Assembly (NCBI RefSeq): GCF_027944005.1
Contig: NZ_AP027204.1
Coordinates: 1,240,001-1,304,000 of the forward strand
Length of the DNA: 64,000 nucleotides
From: Polynucleobacter sp. SHI8
Lineage (GTDB): Bacteria > Pseudomonadota > Gammaproteobacteria > Burkholderiales > Burkholderiaceae
Reading direction: 5' to 3'
Below are positions 13,983 to 22,795 of the stretch, in pieces. Within the stretch, counting starts at the first letter, position 1. Each line of letters begins with the position of its first letter. The notes beneath the pieces are model-generated. The model did not search any database. It was not told the DNA's origin and saw nothing but the letters and a program-made list of their open reading frames with translations. A program made the position numbers and the translations under genes.

Positions 13983-16364
13983 TTAGGATTTAGCTAAATC
14001 TTCCCAGGTTTTAATCACAGTATCTGGATTTAAAGAGATAGAGGTAATTCCTTTGGTAGTTAACCATCTTGCAAAATCAGGATGATCAGAAGGTCCTTGA
14101 CCACAAATACCGATATATTTACCTTTGGCTAAGCATGCTTGTATTGCTTTTTCAATCAAGTAAAGAATCGCTGGATCTCTTTCATCAAAATCAATGGCCA
14201 GCAATTCCATACCGGAGTCTCTATCTAAGCCTAATGTTAACTGTGTTAAGTCGTTCGAGCCAATAGAAAACCCATCAAAAAACTCTAGGAATTCATCAGC
14301 CAATATCGCATTCGAAGGAATTTCACACATCATGACAATTCGTAAATCATCTTGACCACGTTTTAAGCCATTGGACGCTAACAAGTCAATCACTTTTTCT
14401 GCTTGTTTGACAGTTCTTACAAACGGAATCATGATTTCAACATTACTTAAACCCATATCATTTCGGACACGTTTAATCGCAGTGCATTCCATTTCAAATG
14501 CTTTTGCAAAGTCAGCCGATAAATACCGCGAGGCCCCTCTAAAACCTAACATAGGATTTTCTTCATCCGGTTCATAGCGAGATCCGCCAATGAGTTTTTT
14601 ATATTCATTGGATTTAAAATCAGATAAGCGCACAATAACTGGCTTAGGATAGAAGGCTGCCGCAATCGTAGCAATACCTTCGGCTAACTTATCAACATAA
14701 AAGGCTTGTGGGCTAGCATGTCCGCGAGCAATACTCTCAACCGCTATTTTTAAATCAGAGTCCACATTCGGGTATTGCAATATGGCACTTGGATGAACAC
14801 CTATATTATTGTTAATAATAAACTCAAGCCTTGCAAGACCGACCCCTTGGTTCGGAGTTTGGCAAAAGTTAAAGGCTAATTGTGGGTTACCGACGTTCAT
14901 CATGATTTTGACTGGAATATCAGGTAATAGTCCACGATGCACTTCACTCACTTCTGTTTCTATCAAACCGTCATAAATTTTTCCTTCATCACCCTCTGCA
15001 CAGGAAACAGTAACCATTGCACCATCTTTTAATACATCAGTAGCATCACCACAACCCACGACAGCAGGTACTCCTAACTCACGGGCAATGATGGCAGCAT
15101 GACATGTTCTACCGCCACGATTTGTAACAATGGCCGAGGCGCGTTTCATGACGGGCTCCCAATTAGGATCTGTCATATCAGCAACCAATACATCACCCGG
15201 TTGGACGCGATCCATTTCCGAGGGGTCATGAATGATGCGCACTGGTCCTGCTCCTATTTTTTGTCCTATCGCACGTCCATGGGTAAGAACGGTGGAGTTG
15301 CCTTTGAGTTGATACTTTAATTCTGCTTGATTACAGGCTTGACTTCGAACGGTCTCAGGTCTGGCTTGGAGGATATAAATTTTTTCATCTACACCATCTT
15401 TACCCCATTCAATATCCATAGGTCTTTGATAGTGTTCTTCAATAATTAATGCGTATTGAGCGAGCTCAATGACATCAGCATCATTTAAAGAATACCGATT
15501 GCGTGCTTCCAAAGGAACGTCAACTGTTTTAACTCGCCCCTCTTCACCACTATCAGTAAAGCGCATTTGTATTAATTTAGATCCTAATGTGCGTCGAATA
15601 ATCGGATATTTGCCATTTCGTAAAGAGGGCTTAAAAACATAAAACTCATCTGGATTAACTGCCCCTTGCACTACAGTTTCACCAAGTCCATAACTAGACG
15701 TAATAAAAACTGCGTCTTTAAAGCCAGACTCGGTGTCTAAAGTAAACATGACTCCGGATGATGCTTTGTCAGAACGAACCATGCGTTGCACTCCTGCAGA
15801 GAGTGCGACCTCAGCATGTAAAAATCCTTTGTGAACCCGATAGGAAATCGCACGATCGTTATAGAGTGATGCAAATACCTCTTTAATCCTTAATAAAACA
15901 TCTTCTATGCCGACAACATTTAAATAACTTTCCTGCTGTCCCGCAAAGGATGCGTCTGGTAAATCCTCGGCTGTTGCAGAGGATCTTACAGCAAATGAAC
16001 CGCGACCATCTGCATCTAGTTGTGCAAAAGCGGTGCGTACTTCTTGTTCTAAGCGTTCTTGAAGTGGCACTTCAATAATCCAACGACGAATATCCTGCCC
16101 GGCAAGAGCTAAGGCTTTTACGTCATCAATGTTGAGCTCAGATAATCGATCGATAATACGTTGGGTCAATTGATGGTAGTTCAAAAAGTCACGAAAAGCA
16201 AGTGCGGTCGTCGCAAAGCCAGTCGGTACACGAACTCCTTTAGAATGAAGTTGTGAAATCATTTCTCCTAAAGAGGAGTTTTTGCCGCCAACGATTTCAA
16301 CGTCGGCCATGCGCAACTCTTCAAATGGAATGACATAAGCATTTTGGTGGGACACTGTAGACAT
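13983..16364 (-). CDS. ppsA: Phosphoenolpyruvate synthase
   Basis: Makes PEP from pyruvate and ATP (releasing AMP and phosphate), the gluconeogenic entry step. 793 residues, as usual. N-terminal ATP-binding domain (IVGGKNSSLGEM, FAVRSSATAEDLPDASFAGQ), central swivelling phosphohistidine domain with the catalytic His in GGRTCHAAIIARELG, and C-terminal PEP/pyruvate TIM barrel (GFRGASRYL, IGSNDLTQLTLGLDRDS, GICGQGPSDHP). GAGAG lies just before the ATG. It is divergent from ppsR, which encodes its regulator. Confidence 0.97.
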   Translation of the reverse strand: MSTVSHQNAYVIPFEELRMADVEIVGGKNSSLGEMISQLHSKGVRVPTGFATTALAFRDFLNYHQLTQRIIDRLSELNIDDVKALALAGQDIRRWIIEVPLQERLEQEVRTAFAQLDADGRGSFAVRSSATAEDLPDASFAGQQESYLNVVGIEDVLLRIKEVFASLYNDRAISYRVHKGFLHAEVALSAGVQRMVRSDKASSGVMFTLDTESGFKDAVFITSSYGLGETVVQGAVNPDEFYVFKPSLRNGKYPIIRRTLGSKLIQMRFTDSGEEGRVKTVDVPLEARNRYSLNDADVIELAQYALIIEEHYQRPMDIEWGKDGVDEKIYILQARPETVRSQACNQAELKYQLKGNSTVLTHGRAIGQKIGAGPVRIIHDPSEMDRVQPGDVLVADMTDPNWEPVMKRASAIVTNRGGRTCHAAIIARELGVPAVVGCGDATDVLKDGAMVTVSCAEGDEGKIYDGLIETEVSEVHRGLLPDIPVKIMMNVGNPQLAFNFCQTPNQGVGLARLEFIINNNIGVHPSAILQYPNVDSDLKIAVESIARGHASPQAFYVDKLAEGIATIAAAFYPKPVIVRLSDFKSNEYKKLIGGSRYEPDEENPMLGFRGASRYLSADFAKAFEMECTAIKRVRNDMGLSNVEIMIPFVRTVKQAEKVIDLLASNGLKRGQDDLRIVMMCEIPSNAILADEFLEFFDGFSIGSNDLTQLTLGLDRDSGMELLAIDFDERDPAILYLIEKAIQACLAKGKYIGICGQGPSDHPDFARWLTTKGITSISLNPDTVIKTWEDLAKS

Positions 16365-16429
16365 AGATACTCTCTAAAAATTGAAAATCTGTACTTATTA
16401 ATGAACTAATTTTATCAGCCAAACTTTAT

Positions 16430-17254
16430 ATGACGAATAAACCACGCACCGTATTTATTGTTTCAGATGGAACAGGCATTACCGCTGAAACCTTTAGTCA
16501 CTCTATTTTGGCTCAATTTGAAACTGAATTTAAGCAAATTCGTATCCCTTTTGTAAATACTATTGAAAAAGCTCGTCAAGCCTTGGTTGAGATTAATAGT
16601 AACTCCCTGAAAAATGGAGTAAAACCCATTGTTTTCAGTACCTTAGTCAATACTGAGATCAATGCTCTCATTCAAACATCGCATGCAATGGTTTTAGATA
16701 TGTTTCATACTTTTGTTGCGCCTCTTGAAATAGAGCTTGAATTGAAATCAACCCATGCAATGGGACGTTTTCACCAGAATATTGAGACTGAGAGTTATAA
16801 AAACCGTATTGAGGCGATTAATTTTTCACTTGCACACGATGATGGTCAGTCACATAAAAACTTGGAAGAAGCCGATGTTATATTAGTTGGGGTTTCACGC
16901 AGTGGTAAAACACCCACATGCCTCTACCTTGCCATGCAATATGGTATTAAATCTGCAAATTACCCATTGATACCAGATGATTTTGAAAGAGGTCAACTAC
17001 CCTCAGAGTTGAATAAATATTATTCCAAGCTATTCGGTCTCACCATTGAAGCACAAAGATTGTCGCAAATTCGAAATGAAAGAAGGCCTGGTAGTAAATA
17101 CGCCTCTCTTGAAAATTGTCGATACGAAATTAATGAAGCTCAAGCAATGATGGGGCGGTATAACATCCCTTGGTTGTCATCTACCCATAAATCAATCGAG
17201 GAAATTGCTACGACTATCTTGCAACTCATTAAATCAGATTCTACCGCTTACTAG
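16430..17254 (+). CDS. ppsR: PEP synthase regulatory protein (kinase/pyrophosphorylase)
   Basis: Bifunctional DUF299 enzyme: ADP-dependent threonine kinase that inactivates PEP synthase and Pi-dependent pyrophosphorylase that reactivates it. 274 residues. Marks: N-terminal TVFIVSDGTGITAETFSHSIL, the P-loop GVSRSGKTPTCLYLA and LIPDDFERGQLP. It is divergent from its target ppsA across 65 bp. The 3' end overlaps the convergent methyltransferase gene by 4 bp. Confidence 0.97.
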   Translation: MTNKPRTVFIVSDGTGITAETFSHSILAQFETEFKQIRIPFVNTIEKARQALVEINSNSLKNGVKPIVFSTLVNTEINALIQTSHAMVLDMFHTFVAPLEIELELKSTHAMGRFHQNIETESYKNRIEAINFSLAHDDGQSHKNLEEADVILVGVSRSGKTPTCLYLAMQYGIKSANYPLIPDDFERGQLPSELNKYYSKLFGLTIEAQRLSQIRNERRPGSKYASLENCRYEINEAQAMMGRYNIPWLSSTHKSIEEIATTILQLIKSDSTAY

Positions 17255-18108
17255 TTGGCACTGTGACGGATTCGCCTTGCTTCAAATAAGCAAATTGCGG
17301 CAGCAGCAGACACATTTAAAGACTCAACACCTAATTCTTGTGGAATAAAAATCCTTGTACTGTGGTCCAAAATGATTGGATTAACCCCCTGCCCTTCATT
17401 ACCAAAAACAAAAGTGTGAGGTGCCAGTAAATCATTTCCTAATTGGTATAAATCTTTCGCTGAATTATCTAATGCTGTAGCATAAATCTGTTGAGATGTT
17501 TGTTGAATCAACGTTTGTACTTCAACCATTTCTAAAATTTCAAGATATATATGTGCGCCCATTGCTGCTCGCAATACTTTATTCGACCAAATATTAGCTG
17601 TTCCAACTGTACATAAAATACGCTTATATCCAGCAGCAAGTGATGTTCGCAAGATAGTTCCCACATTTCCACTATCTTGAATCGCATCCAAGACAATTGT
17701 ATCGATTGGATCATCCAGTCGAATCACGCTCTTTGGAATATCAATCAAGGCAATCAAACATGGGCCATTAACAACTCCACTCAGAGAAGACTTCATCTGA
17801 TCTTCAATCATAATCAGATCTGGGAATTCCAAATCATGATCTTGACATTGTTCAATCAGATAATGCAAGGTTGCTGATATCTCTGGATGGTGAATATCTT
17901 CGATGGAGGTAATGACGGTTTTAATTTCTTTGAGCCGTATAGAGCGTATCCATGCGTCTACTAAATGAATTCCTTCAAGACAAGCCTGGCCAGATTCTTT
18001 GCGTAATTTAGTAGACTTTGAGCCCCCCTCAAGGTGTGTTTTAAATTGTTTCACTACCTCGTTTTGAGGGGATTGTATAAGCCTAAAATAGGATGCAATA
18101 TCAATCAT
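17251..18108 (-). CDS. TrmH-family (SPOUT) RNA methyltransferase
   Basis: 285-residue 2'-O-ribose methyltransferase of the SpoU/TrmH superfamily. The N-terminal substrate-binding region starts IQSPQNEVVKQFKTHL. The knotted SAM domain carries motif 1 (LDAIQDSGNVGTILRTSLAAG), motif 2 (FVFGNEGQGVN) and motif 3 (ESLNVSAAAAICLFEARR). The target RNA cannot be told from sequence; tRNA or 23S rRNA are both possible. The start overlaps the rnhB 3' end by 8 bp, so it is co-translated at the tail of the lpx/rnhB operon. Confidence 0.92.
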   Translation of the reverse strand: MIDIASYFRLIQSPQNEVVKQFKTHLEGGSKSTKLRKESGQACLEGIHLVDAWIRSIRLKEIKTVITSIEDIHHPEISATLHYLIEQCQDHDLEFPDLIMIEDQMKSSLSGVVNGPCLIALIDIPKSVIRLDDPIDTIVLDAIQDSGNVGTILRTSLAAGYKRILCTVGTANIWSNKVLRAAMGAHIYLEILEMVEVQTLIQQTSQQIYATALDNSAKDLYQLGNDLLAPHTFVFGNEGQGVNPIILDHSTRIFIPQELGVESLNVSAAAAICLFEARRIRHSAN

Positions 18109-18691
18109 GTTGATCCCTTGAGATTAATTTTTTGATCGGCCCAAAAGTTAAACGATATCCAGGAATAACTCCTAGCTCTGCTATTTTTTTTAAATGCTGA
18201 GCTGTTGGATAACCCATATGTTGATCAAATCCATAATCAGGGTACTGCCGATGCAATGCCATCATTTCTTGATCTCGAGTTACCTTAGCAAGTATAGATG
18301 CAGCAGAGATGCAGGGCTGCATCGCATCACCCTTCACTATTGTTTGCGTTTGGATATGTATCTCTGGAGCACGATTACCGTCTATTAAAAGTAATGTTGG
18401 TGTAATTTGATATTGCAGAATCAGATGCTCTACAGCTCGTTTCATCGCTAACATCGTAGCCTGAAGGATATTGAGTTGATCAATTTCTGCAGGGCTTGCC
18501 TGTCCGACACCCCAAGCTAAAGCATGATTTACGATTTCTTGATACAAGAATTCTCTTTTTTGTGACGAGAGTTTTTTAGAATCTTTTAATCCATCAATCG
18601 GACGAGCAGGATTTAAAATCACTGCACCAGCTAAAACATTACCAACCAAGGGGCCCCTGCCGGCTTCATCAACTCCACAGATCAGTTCCAT
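18101..18691 (-). CDS. rnhB: Ribonuclease HII
   Basis: Cleaves the RNA strand of RNA-DNA hybrids and starts removal of misincorporated ribonucleotides. 196 residues, normal for the family. The acidic metal site is visible: D and E in CGVDEAGRGPLVG, D in LLIDGNRAPE, and the later Asp in ILAKVTRDQEM. It sits between lpxB (8 bp upstream) and the methyltransferase gene, the standard betaproteobacterial order. Confidence 0.97.
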   Translation of the reverse strand: MELICGVDEAGRGPLVGNVLAGAVILNPARPIDGLKDSKKLSSQKREFLYQEIVNHALAWGVGQASPAEIDQLNILQATMLAMKRAVEHLILQYQITPTLLLIDGNRAPEIHIQTQTIVKGDAMQPCISAASILAKVTRDQEMMALHRQYPDYGFDQHMGYPTAQHLKKIAELGVIPGYRLTFGPIKKLISRDQHD

Positions 18692-18699
18692 AGGAATAT

Positions 18700-19893
18700 T
18701 TAATGTGATTTAGTATGTATCGTTTGTGCAATTGCATGGGCAACTAATTCTTCAGTGGGTTGTTTGAGAAGAATATGTAACTCCTCAAAAATAGAAACCA
18801 ATGAAGCTACTTGATTTGGGCGATCTAACCACTCTAAAGTACCTCTTGCCAATACATCAGGTTTTGCTTCTTCTTGCAATAACTCAGGCACAACAAAACT
18901 TTGACAAAGAATATTGGGTAACCCAACATAAGGTAAATACCCTTGGCGCTTCATAATTTGAGCAGTTAACCACGGTACAGAATAAGAAATAACCATGGGC
19001 TTTTTCCACAATGCCGCTTCTAAAGTGGCTGTTCCACTAGCGATGAGAACGGAGTCAGCTGCTTCGAGAATAAGACTTGAGTTTTCGGTGACTAATTCAA
19101 TTTGAATATCAGGATTTTTCTTTACTGCATCTTGTTTTAGTAACTCTAGGGCGGGACGTAATTTAGGTGTTGCTACAGGCGTTAGAAATCTTATTTTATT
19201 TCCATGCGTCTTATGCATAATAAGCATCGCTTCAAAAAAGCCTTTTGCAATGTACTCTATTTCTGATTCTCGACTTCCGGGCATAACAGCAATAATGGTT
19301 TCATTCGAGGCTATAGATCCATAACTTAAAAGTCCGAGATTCGATAATTGATCTTTTGCTTTCTGAGGGCTTGGTTGCATCGGAATCTGATTGGCTAAAG
19401 GATGTCCTACATAAGTTGCTTGCATGCCAACATCATGATAAATTTTAGGTTCAAATGGAAATATGCAAAGCATATGATCTACGGCCTTTTTAATGCCATT
19501 GATACGGTGATATCGCCAAGCCCATATGGATGGGCTGATGTAATGAACTGTTGGGATGTTCATTTGACGACATTTTTTTTCAATGGCCAAATTAAAATCT
19601 GGTGCGTCAATGCCAATATAAACATCAGGTCTCTCGTCTCGAATGCGTTGAGTGAGTTCTCGCCTAATTTTTAGAATCTTGGATAAGTTACTTAGAACCT
19701 CAACATACCCTCGCACACTTAAGGTGTCCATTGGCCAGGAAGACTCAAAACCATAAGCCTGCATTTTAGGACCACCTATCCCAAAAAAGCGACTACTTGA
19801 TAATTCTGGATGTTGTTGTATACCATGTAAAAGCTGACCCGCAAGCATATCACCCGAGGGCTCACCTGCCACACAGGTAATCAAATATGTCAT
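18700..19893 (-). CDS. lpxB: Lipid-A-disaccharide synthase
   Basis: GT-B glycosyltransferase (family GT19) that joins lipid X and UDP-diacylglucosamine to make the lipid A disaccharide at the inner membrane. 397 residues. Marks: CVAGEPSGDMLAGQLL at the N-terminus, GIDAPDFNLAIEKKC, YISPSIWAWR and GTATLEAALWKKPMVISY. Follows lpxA by 3 bp. Confidence 0.97.
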   Translation of the reverse strand: MTYLITCVAGEPSGDMLAGQLLHGIQQHPELSSSRFFGIGGPKMQAYGFESSWPMDTLSVRGYVEVLSNLSKILKIRRELTQRIRDERPDVYIGIDAPDFNLAIEKKCRQMNIPTVHYISPSIWAWRYHRINGIKKAVDHMLCIFPFEPKIYHDVGMQATYVGHPLANQIPMQPSPQKAKDQLSNLGLLSYGSIASNETIIAVMPGSRESEIEYIAKGFFEAMLIMHKTHGNKIRFLTPVATPKLRPALELLKQDAVKKNPDIQIELVTENSSLILEAADSVLIASGTATLEAALWKKPMVISYSVPWLTAQIMKRQGYLPYVGLPNILCQSFVVPELLQEEAKPDVLARGTLEWLDRPNQVASLVSIFEELHILLKQPTEELVAHAIAQTIHTKSH

Positions 19894-19896
19894 AAA

Positions 19897-20706
19897 TTAA
19901 CGGATGATTCCGCGCGTTGATGCACGAATAAATTTTAAAAATTCATTAATTTTTTCAACGCCTTCTGGTAATAAAGATGTTCCTTCAAAACCAGAATCAA
20001 TCATCTCTTGAATGGCTAATTTAGCCTCTTCAAAAGTTAACCCATCTTTGTATAAAAGACGATAAGCATGGCGTAATGCCGTGATAGTTTCAGGTGCAAA
20101 ACCTCGACGCTTAAGACCCTCAGCATTTAAACCATGAGGCTGTGCTTTATCCCCAGCAGCAATCACAAAGGGTGGAATATCCTGCACAAGAGCAGAAGCT
20201 CCTCCCAACATGGAGTGTTGGCCAATACGAACAAATTGATGGACGCCAGACATGCCTCCTAAAATAGCCCAATCTTCAACTATTACATGGCCAGCAATTT
20301 GGGCGTTACTTGAAAAAATCGTATGGTTTCCGACAACACAGTCATGGGCAATGTGAACATAAGCCATGATCCAATTATCATTTCCAATACTGGTGACACC
20401 CTTGTCTTGAATCGTGCCAGTATGAATCGTCGTGAATTCACGAATAGTATTTCTATCCCCAATGATTAATTGCGTCGGCTCTCCACGATATTTCATATCT
20501 TGAGGAACTCCACCTAGGGAAGAAAAATGACTTATAACATTGTCTTTACCAATGTGCGTATGACCTTCAATTACCGTATGTGAGCCAATGGATGTCCCTT
20601 CACCAATCTGTACATGAGGGCCAATAATTGCATAAGGTCCAATAATCGCTTGAGGATGAATGACCGCTTGAGGATCAATCACCGCGGTAGGATGAATCAA
20701 CGACAT
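19897..20706 (-). CDS. lpxA: UDP-N-acetylglucosamine acyltransferase
   Basis: First step of lipid A synthesis: 3-O-acylation of UDP-GlcNAc from acyl-ACP. 269 residues. Left-handed beta-helix built from hexapeptide repeats (IHPTAVIDPQAVIHPQAIIG...), catalytic His in VHIAHDCVVGNHTIFSSN, and the C-terminal helical domain with the GLKRRGFAPETITAL motif. Only 1 bp separates it from fabZ. Confidence 0.98.
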   Translation of the reverse strand: MSLIHPTAVIDPQAVIHPQAIIGPYAIIGPHVQIGEGTSIGSHTVIEGHTHIGKDNVISHFSSLGGVPQDMKYRGEPTQLIIGDRNTIREFTTIHTGTIQDKGVTSIGNDNWIMAYVHIAHDCVVGNHTIFSSNAQIAGHVIVEDWAILGGMSGVHQFVRIGQHSMLGGASALVQDIPPFVIAAGDKAQPHGLNAEGLKRRGFAPETITALRHAYRLLYKDGLTFEEAKLAIQEMIDSGFEGTSLLPEGVEKINEFLKFIRASTRGIIR

Positions 20707-20707
20707 G

Positions 20708-21157
20708 TTAATCTTCCCTTTTTCTTAAAGCGCATAACAAATCAGCCTGGCAAACAATATCCTCACCAACCATGGCAAAGGCTTTAAATTTCCAGATACC
20801 ACTTTTATATCGCTCAACCTCAGCATTGAGAATTAATTGATCACCAGGTAAAACCGGTTTTTTAAATCGCGCATTATCAATACCAGCAAAGAAATATAAA
20901 GAATCATCATCTTTTTCTTCTGAGAAGGCTAATAAAGCGGACGCTTGGGCAAGTGATTCAAGGATCAAAACACCTGGCATTACAGGGTAGTCCGGAAAAT
21001 GCCCTTGAAAAAATGGCTCATTCACAGTAACATTTTTAAGAGCCTTGATTCGAACTCTAGGATCAAGCTCTAATACTCGATCAACCAAAAGAATCGGATA
21101 ACGATGGGGTAAGAGCTTTAATATTTTATTGATATCTAAATTGACTTCATTAACCAT
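20708..21157 (-). CDS. fabZ: 3-hydroxyacyl-ACP dehydratase
   Basis: Hot-dog fold dehydratase of type II fatty acid synthesis. 149 residues. Catalytic H53 in GHFPDYPVMPGV and E67 in LILESLAQAS are present. Located between lpxD and lpxA, which share the hydroxyacyl-ACP pool with it. Confidence 0.98.
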   Translation of the reverse strand: MVNEVNLDINKILKLLPHRYPILLVDRVLELDPRVRIKALKNVTVNEPFFQGHFPDYPVMPGVLILESLAQASALLAFSEEKDDDSLYFFAGIDNARFKKPVLPGDQLILNAEVERYKSGIWKFKAFAMVGEDIVCQADLLCALRKRED

Positions 21158-21167
21158 TTTTTTCTTT

Positions 21168-22226
21168 CTACTTCACTTTTTTTGTTAAATCTTTAATTTG
21201 TTGACGTAATTTATCAATTCCACGAATGATTGCAGCATTTTTTTCCCATTGAGAGTGAGATGTAAAAGGAAACACACTCGTGTAATGACCACCTGGTTCT
21301 TTAATTGATTTGGTAATAGAAGTTCCCCCAGAAACGGTTGTTCGATCTGCAATTTTCAAATGCCCGGAAAAATTAGCGTACCCACCGATGACGCATAAAG
21401 TTCCAACCTCTGTACTTCCAGCAATGCCTGAGCAACCCGCCATGACTGTATGAGCGCCCACTTTTACATTATGCCCAATTTGAACTTGATTATCGAATTT
21501 GCAACCATCTCCAATAATGGTATCTGCCATAGCACCACGATCTACCGTCATCGATGCACCACATTCAACATCGTTACCAATAATCACTCTTCCAGTCTGA
21601 GGAATTTTGACCCATTCTCCCCCCTGAGCTGAAAAATCAGGAGCAAAACCAAAGCCATCTGAACCGATGACAACACCGCCGTGAAGAATACATCGTTTAC
21701 CAATTTGACAATGATCATAAATGACCGTCATAGGATGTATCGTGGTCTCTGAACCGATCTGGACATTTACACCTAGTTTGACATGTGAAACTAAATGAAC
21801 CTTTTCGCCCAGTATCACTCCAGAACCAATGGAACAAAATGGTCCAATAGTACATGATTGAGGAATAACGGCAGATGGATGAACATCAGCCATTGGATGG
21901 ATACCTGAGGGTATTGGGCTAAGATTTAACTTTTCAAAAAATTGTCCGATTCTAGCAAATAAAGCGTAAGGATTTGGGGAGATAAGATAGGATTTAGTAT
22001 GCTCAGAGGCTTCTTTTACAAAGGTGTAGTCACTCTGATTGAGTATTAAAACTCCAGCTTGACTAAGAAGAGCCTGTTGACGATAAATAGGATTGACTAA
22101 GAAAGAGATCTGTTGATGATGAGCAATGTCTAGGGGAGCTAAACCCATTAACGATAAACTAGAATCGCCATCAAGATCTACGCCAAAATGATTTGCAAGA
22201 TCACCTAGGGTAATGGGTTTATGCAT
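21168..22226 (-). CDS. lpxD: UDP-3-O-(3-hydroxyacyl)glucosamine N-acyltransferase
   Basis: Third acylation-pathway enzyme of lipid A synthesis, adding an N-linked hydroxyacyl chain. 352 residues. N-terminal uridine-binding domain (LADHFGVDLDGDSS-like start, ISFLVNPIYRQQ), then hexapeptide beta-helix with catalytic His in FDNQVQIGHNVKVGAH, and a C-terminal helical tail. Follows skp by 29 bp and precedes fabZ by 10 bp. Confidence 0.98.
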   Translation of the reverse strand: MHKPITLGDLANHFGVDLDGDSSLSLMGLAPLDIAHHQQISFLVNPIYRQQALLSQAGVLILNQSDYTFVKEASEHTKSYLISPNPYALFARIGQFFEKLNLSPIPSGIHPMADVHPSAVIPQSCTIGPFCSIGSGVILGEKVHLVSHVKLGVNVQIGSETTIHPMTVIYDHCQIGKRCILHGGVVIGSDGFGFAPDFSAQGGEWVKIPQTGRVIIGNDVECGASMTVDRGAMADTIIGDGCKFDNQVQIGHNVKVGAHTVMAGCSGIAGSTEVGTLCVIGGYANFSGHLKIADRTTVSGGTSITKSIKEPGGHYTSVFPFTSHSQWEKNAAIIRGIDKLRQQIKDLTKKVK

Positions 22227-22255
22227 CCTCGTTCACTTCCACATAACCTGCGGAA

Positions 22256-22777
22256 TTATTTAGAGTTAAGAGCTGCAATGACTTCGTTGGTAATATCAAC
22301 TCTTGGGCTTACAAAGGCTGCTTCCTGAACAACTAAGTCTAACTTTTTCTGTTCAACAATAGTTTTTAATACTTGATTGGCTTTTTCAAAAATCTTGGCA
22401 CGCTCTTCAGCACCTCTTCGTTGAGTATCTTCAATCAATTCACGTTGTTTACGTTGAATTTCACGATCGTTATCAGCTAACTCGCGTTGTTTACGAATTC
22501 GTTCTGCTTCAGGCATTACTGCCGCATCTTTATCAAGTTGAGCCGCCTGAGTTTTTATTTTAGCAATAGCATCTCGAACTTCTTTTTCACGGTTTCCAAA
22601 CTCGCCCTGCATTTTAGCTTGAGCATCTTTAGCCATTTTTGACTCGCTCAAAATGCGCTCTAAACTGACAAATGCGATTTTAGTTCCTGCCTCTTGAGCA
22701 TGAACAGACTGTATAAAGAATGCTAAACCAATCAAACCAAACATTGACAGGTAGTAACGGATTTTTAACTGCTTCAT
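22256..22777 (-). CDS. skp: OmpH/Skp periplasmic chaperone
   Basis: Periplasmic holdase that carries unfolded outer membrane proteins to the Bam complex. 173 residues. Signal peptide at 1-27 (ends SVHAQ), then a core strand TKIAFVSLERILSES and long charged coiled-coil arms (EFGNREKEVRDAIAKIK... RQRELIEDTQRRG), then LDLVVQEAAFVSPRVDIT. Directly downstream of bamA, its functional partner. Confidence 0.95.
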   Translation of the reverse strand: MKQLKIRYYLSMFGLIGLAFFIQSVHAQEAGTKIAFVSLERILSESKMAKDAQAKMQGEFGNREKEVRDAIAKIKTQAAQLDKDAAVMPEAERIRKQRELADNDREIQRKQRELIEDTQRRGAEERAKIFEKANQVLKTIVEQKKLDLVVQEAAFVSPRVDITNEVIAALNSK

Positions 22778-22795
22778 GCCATTTTCCTTAAAATA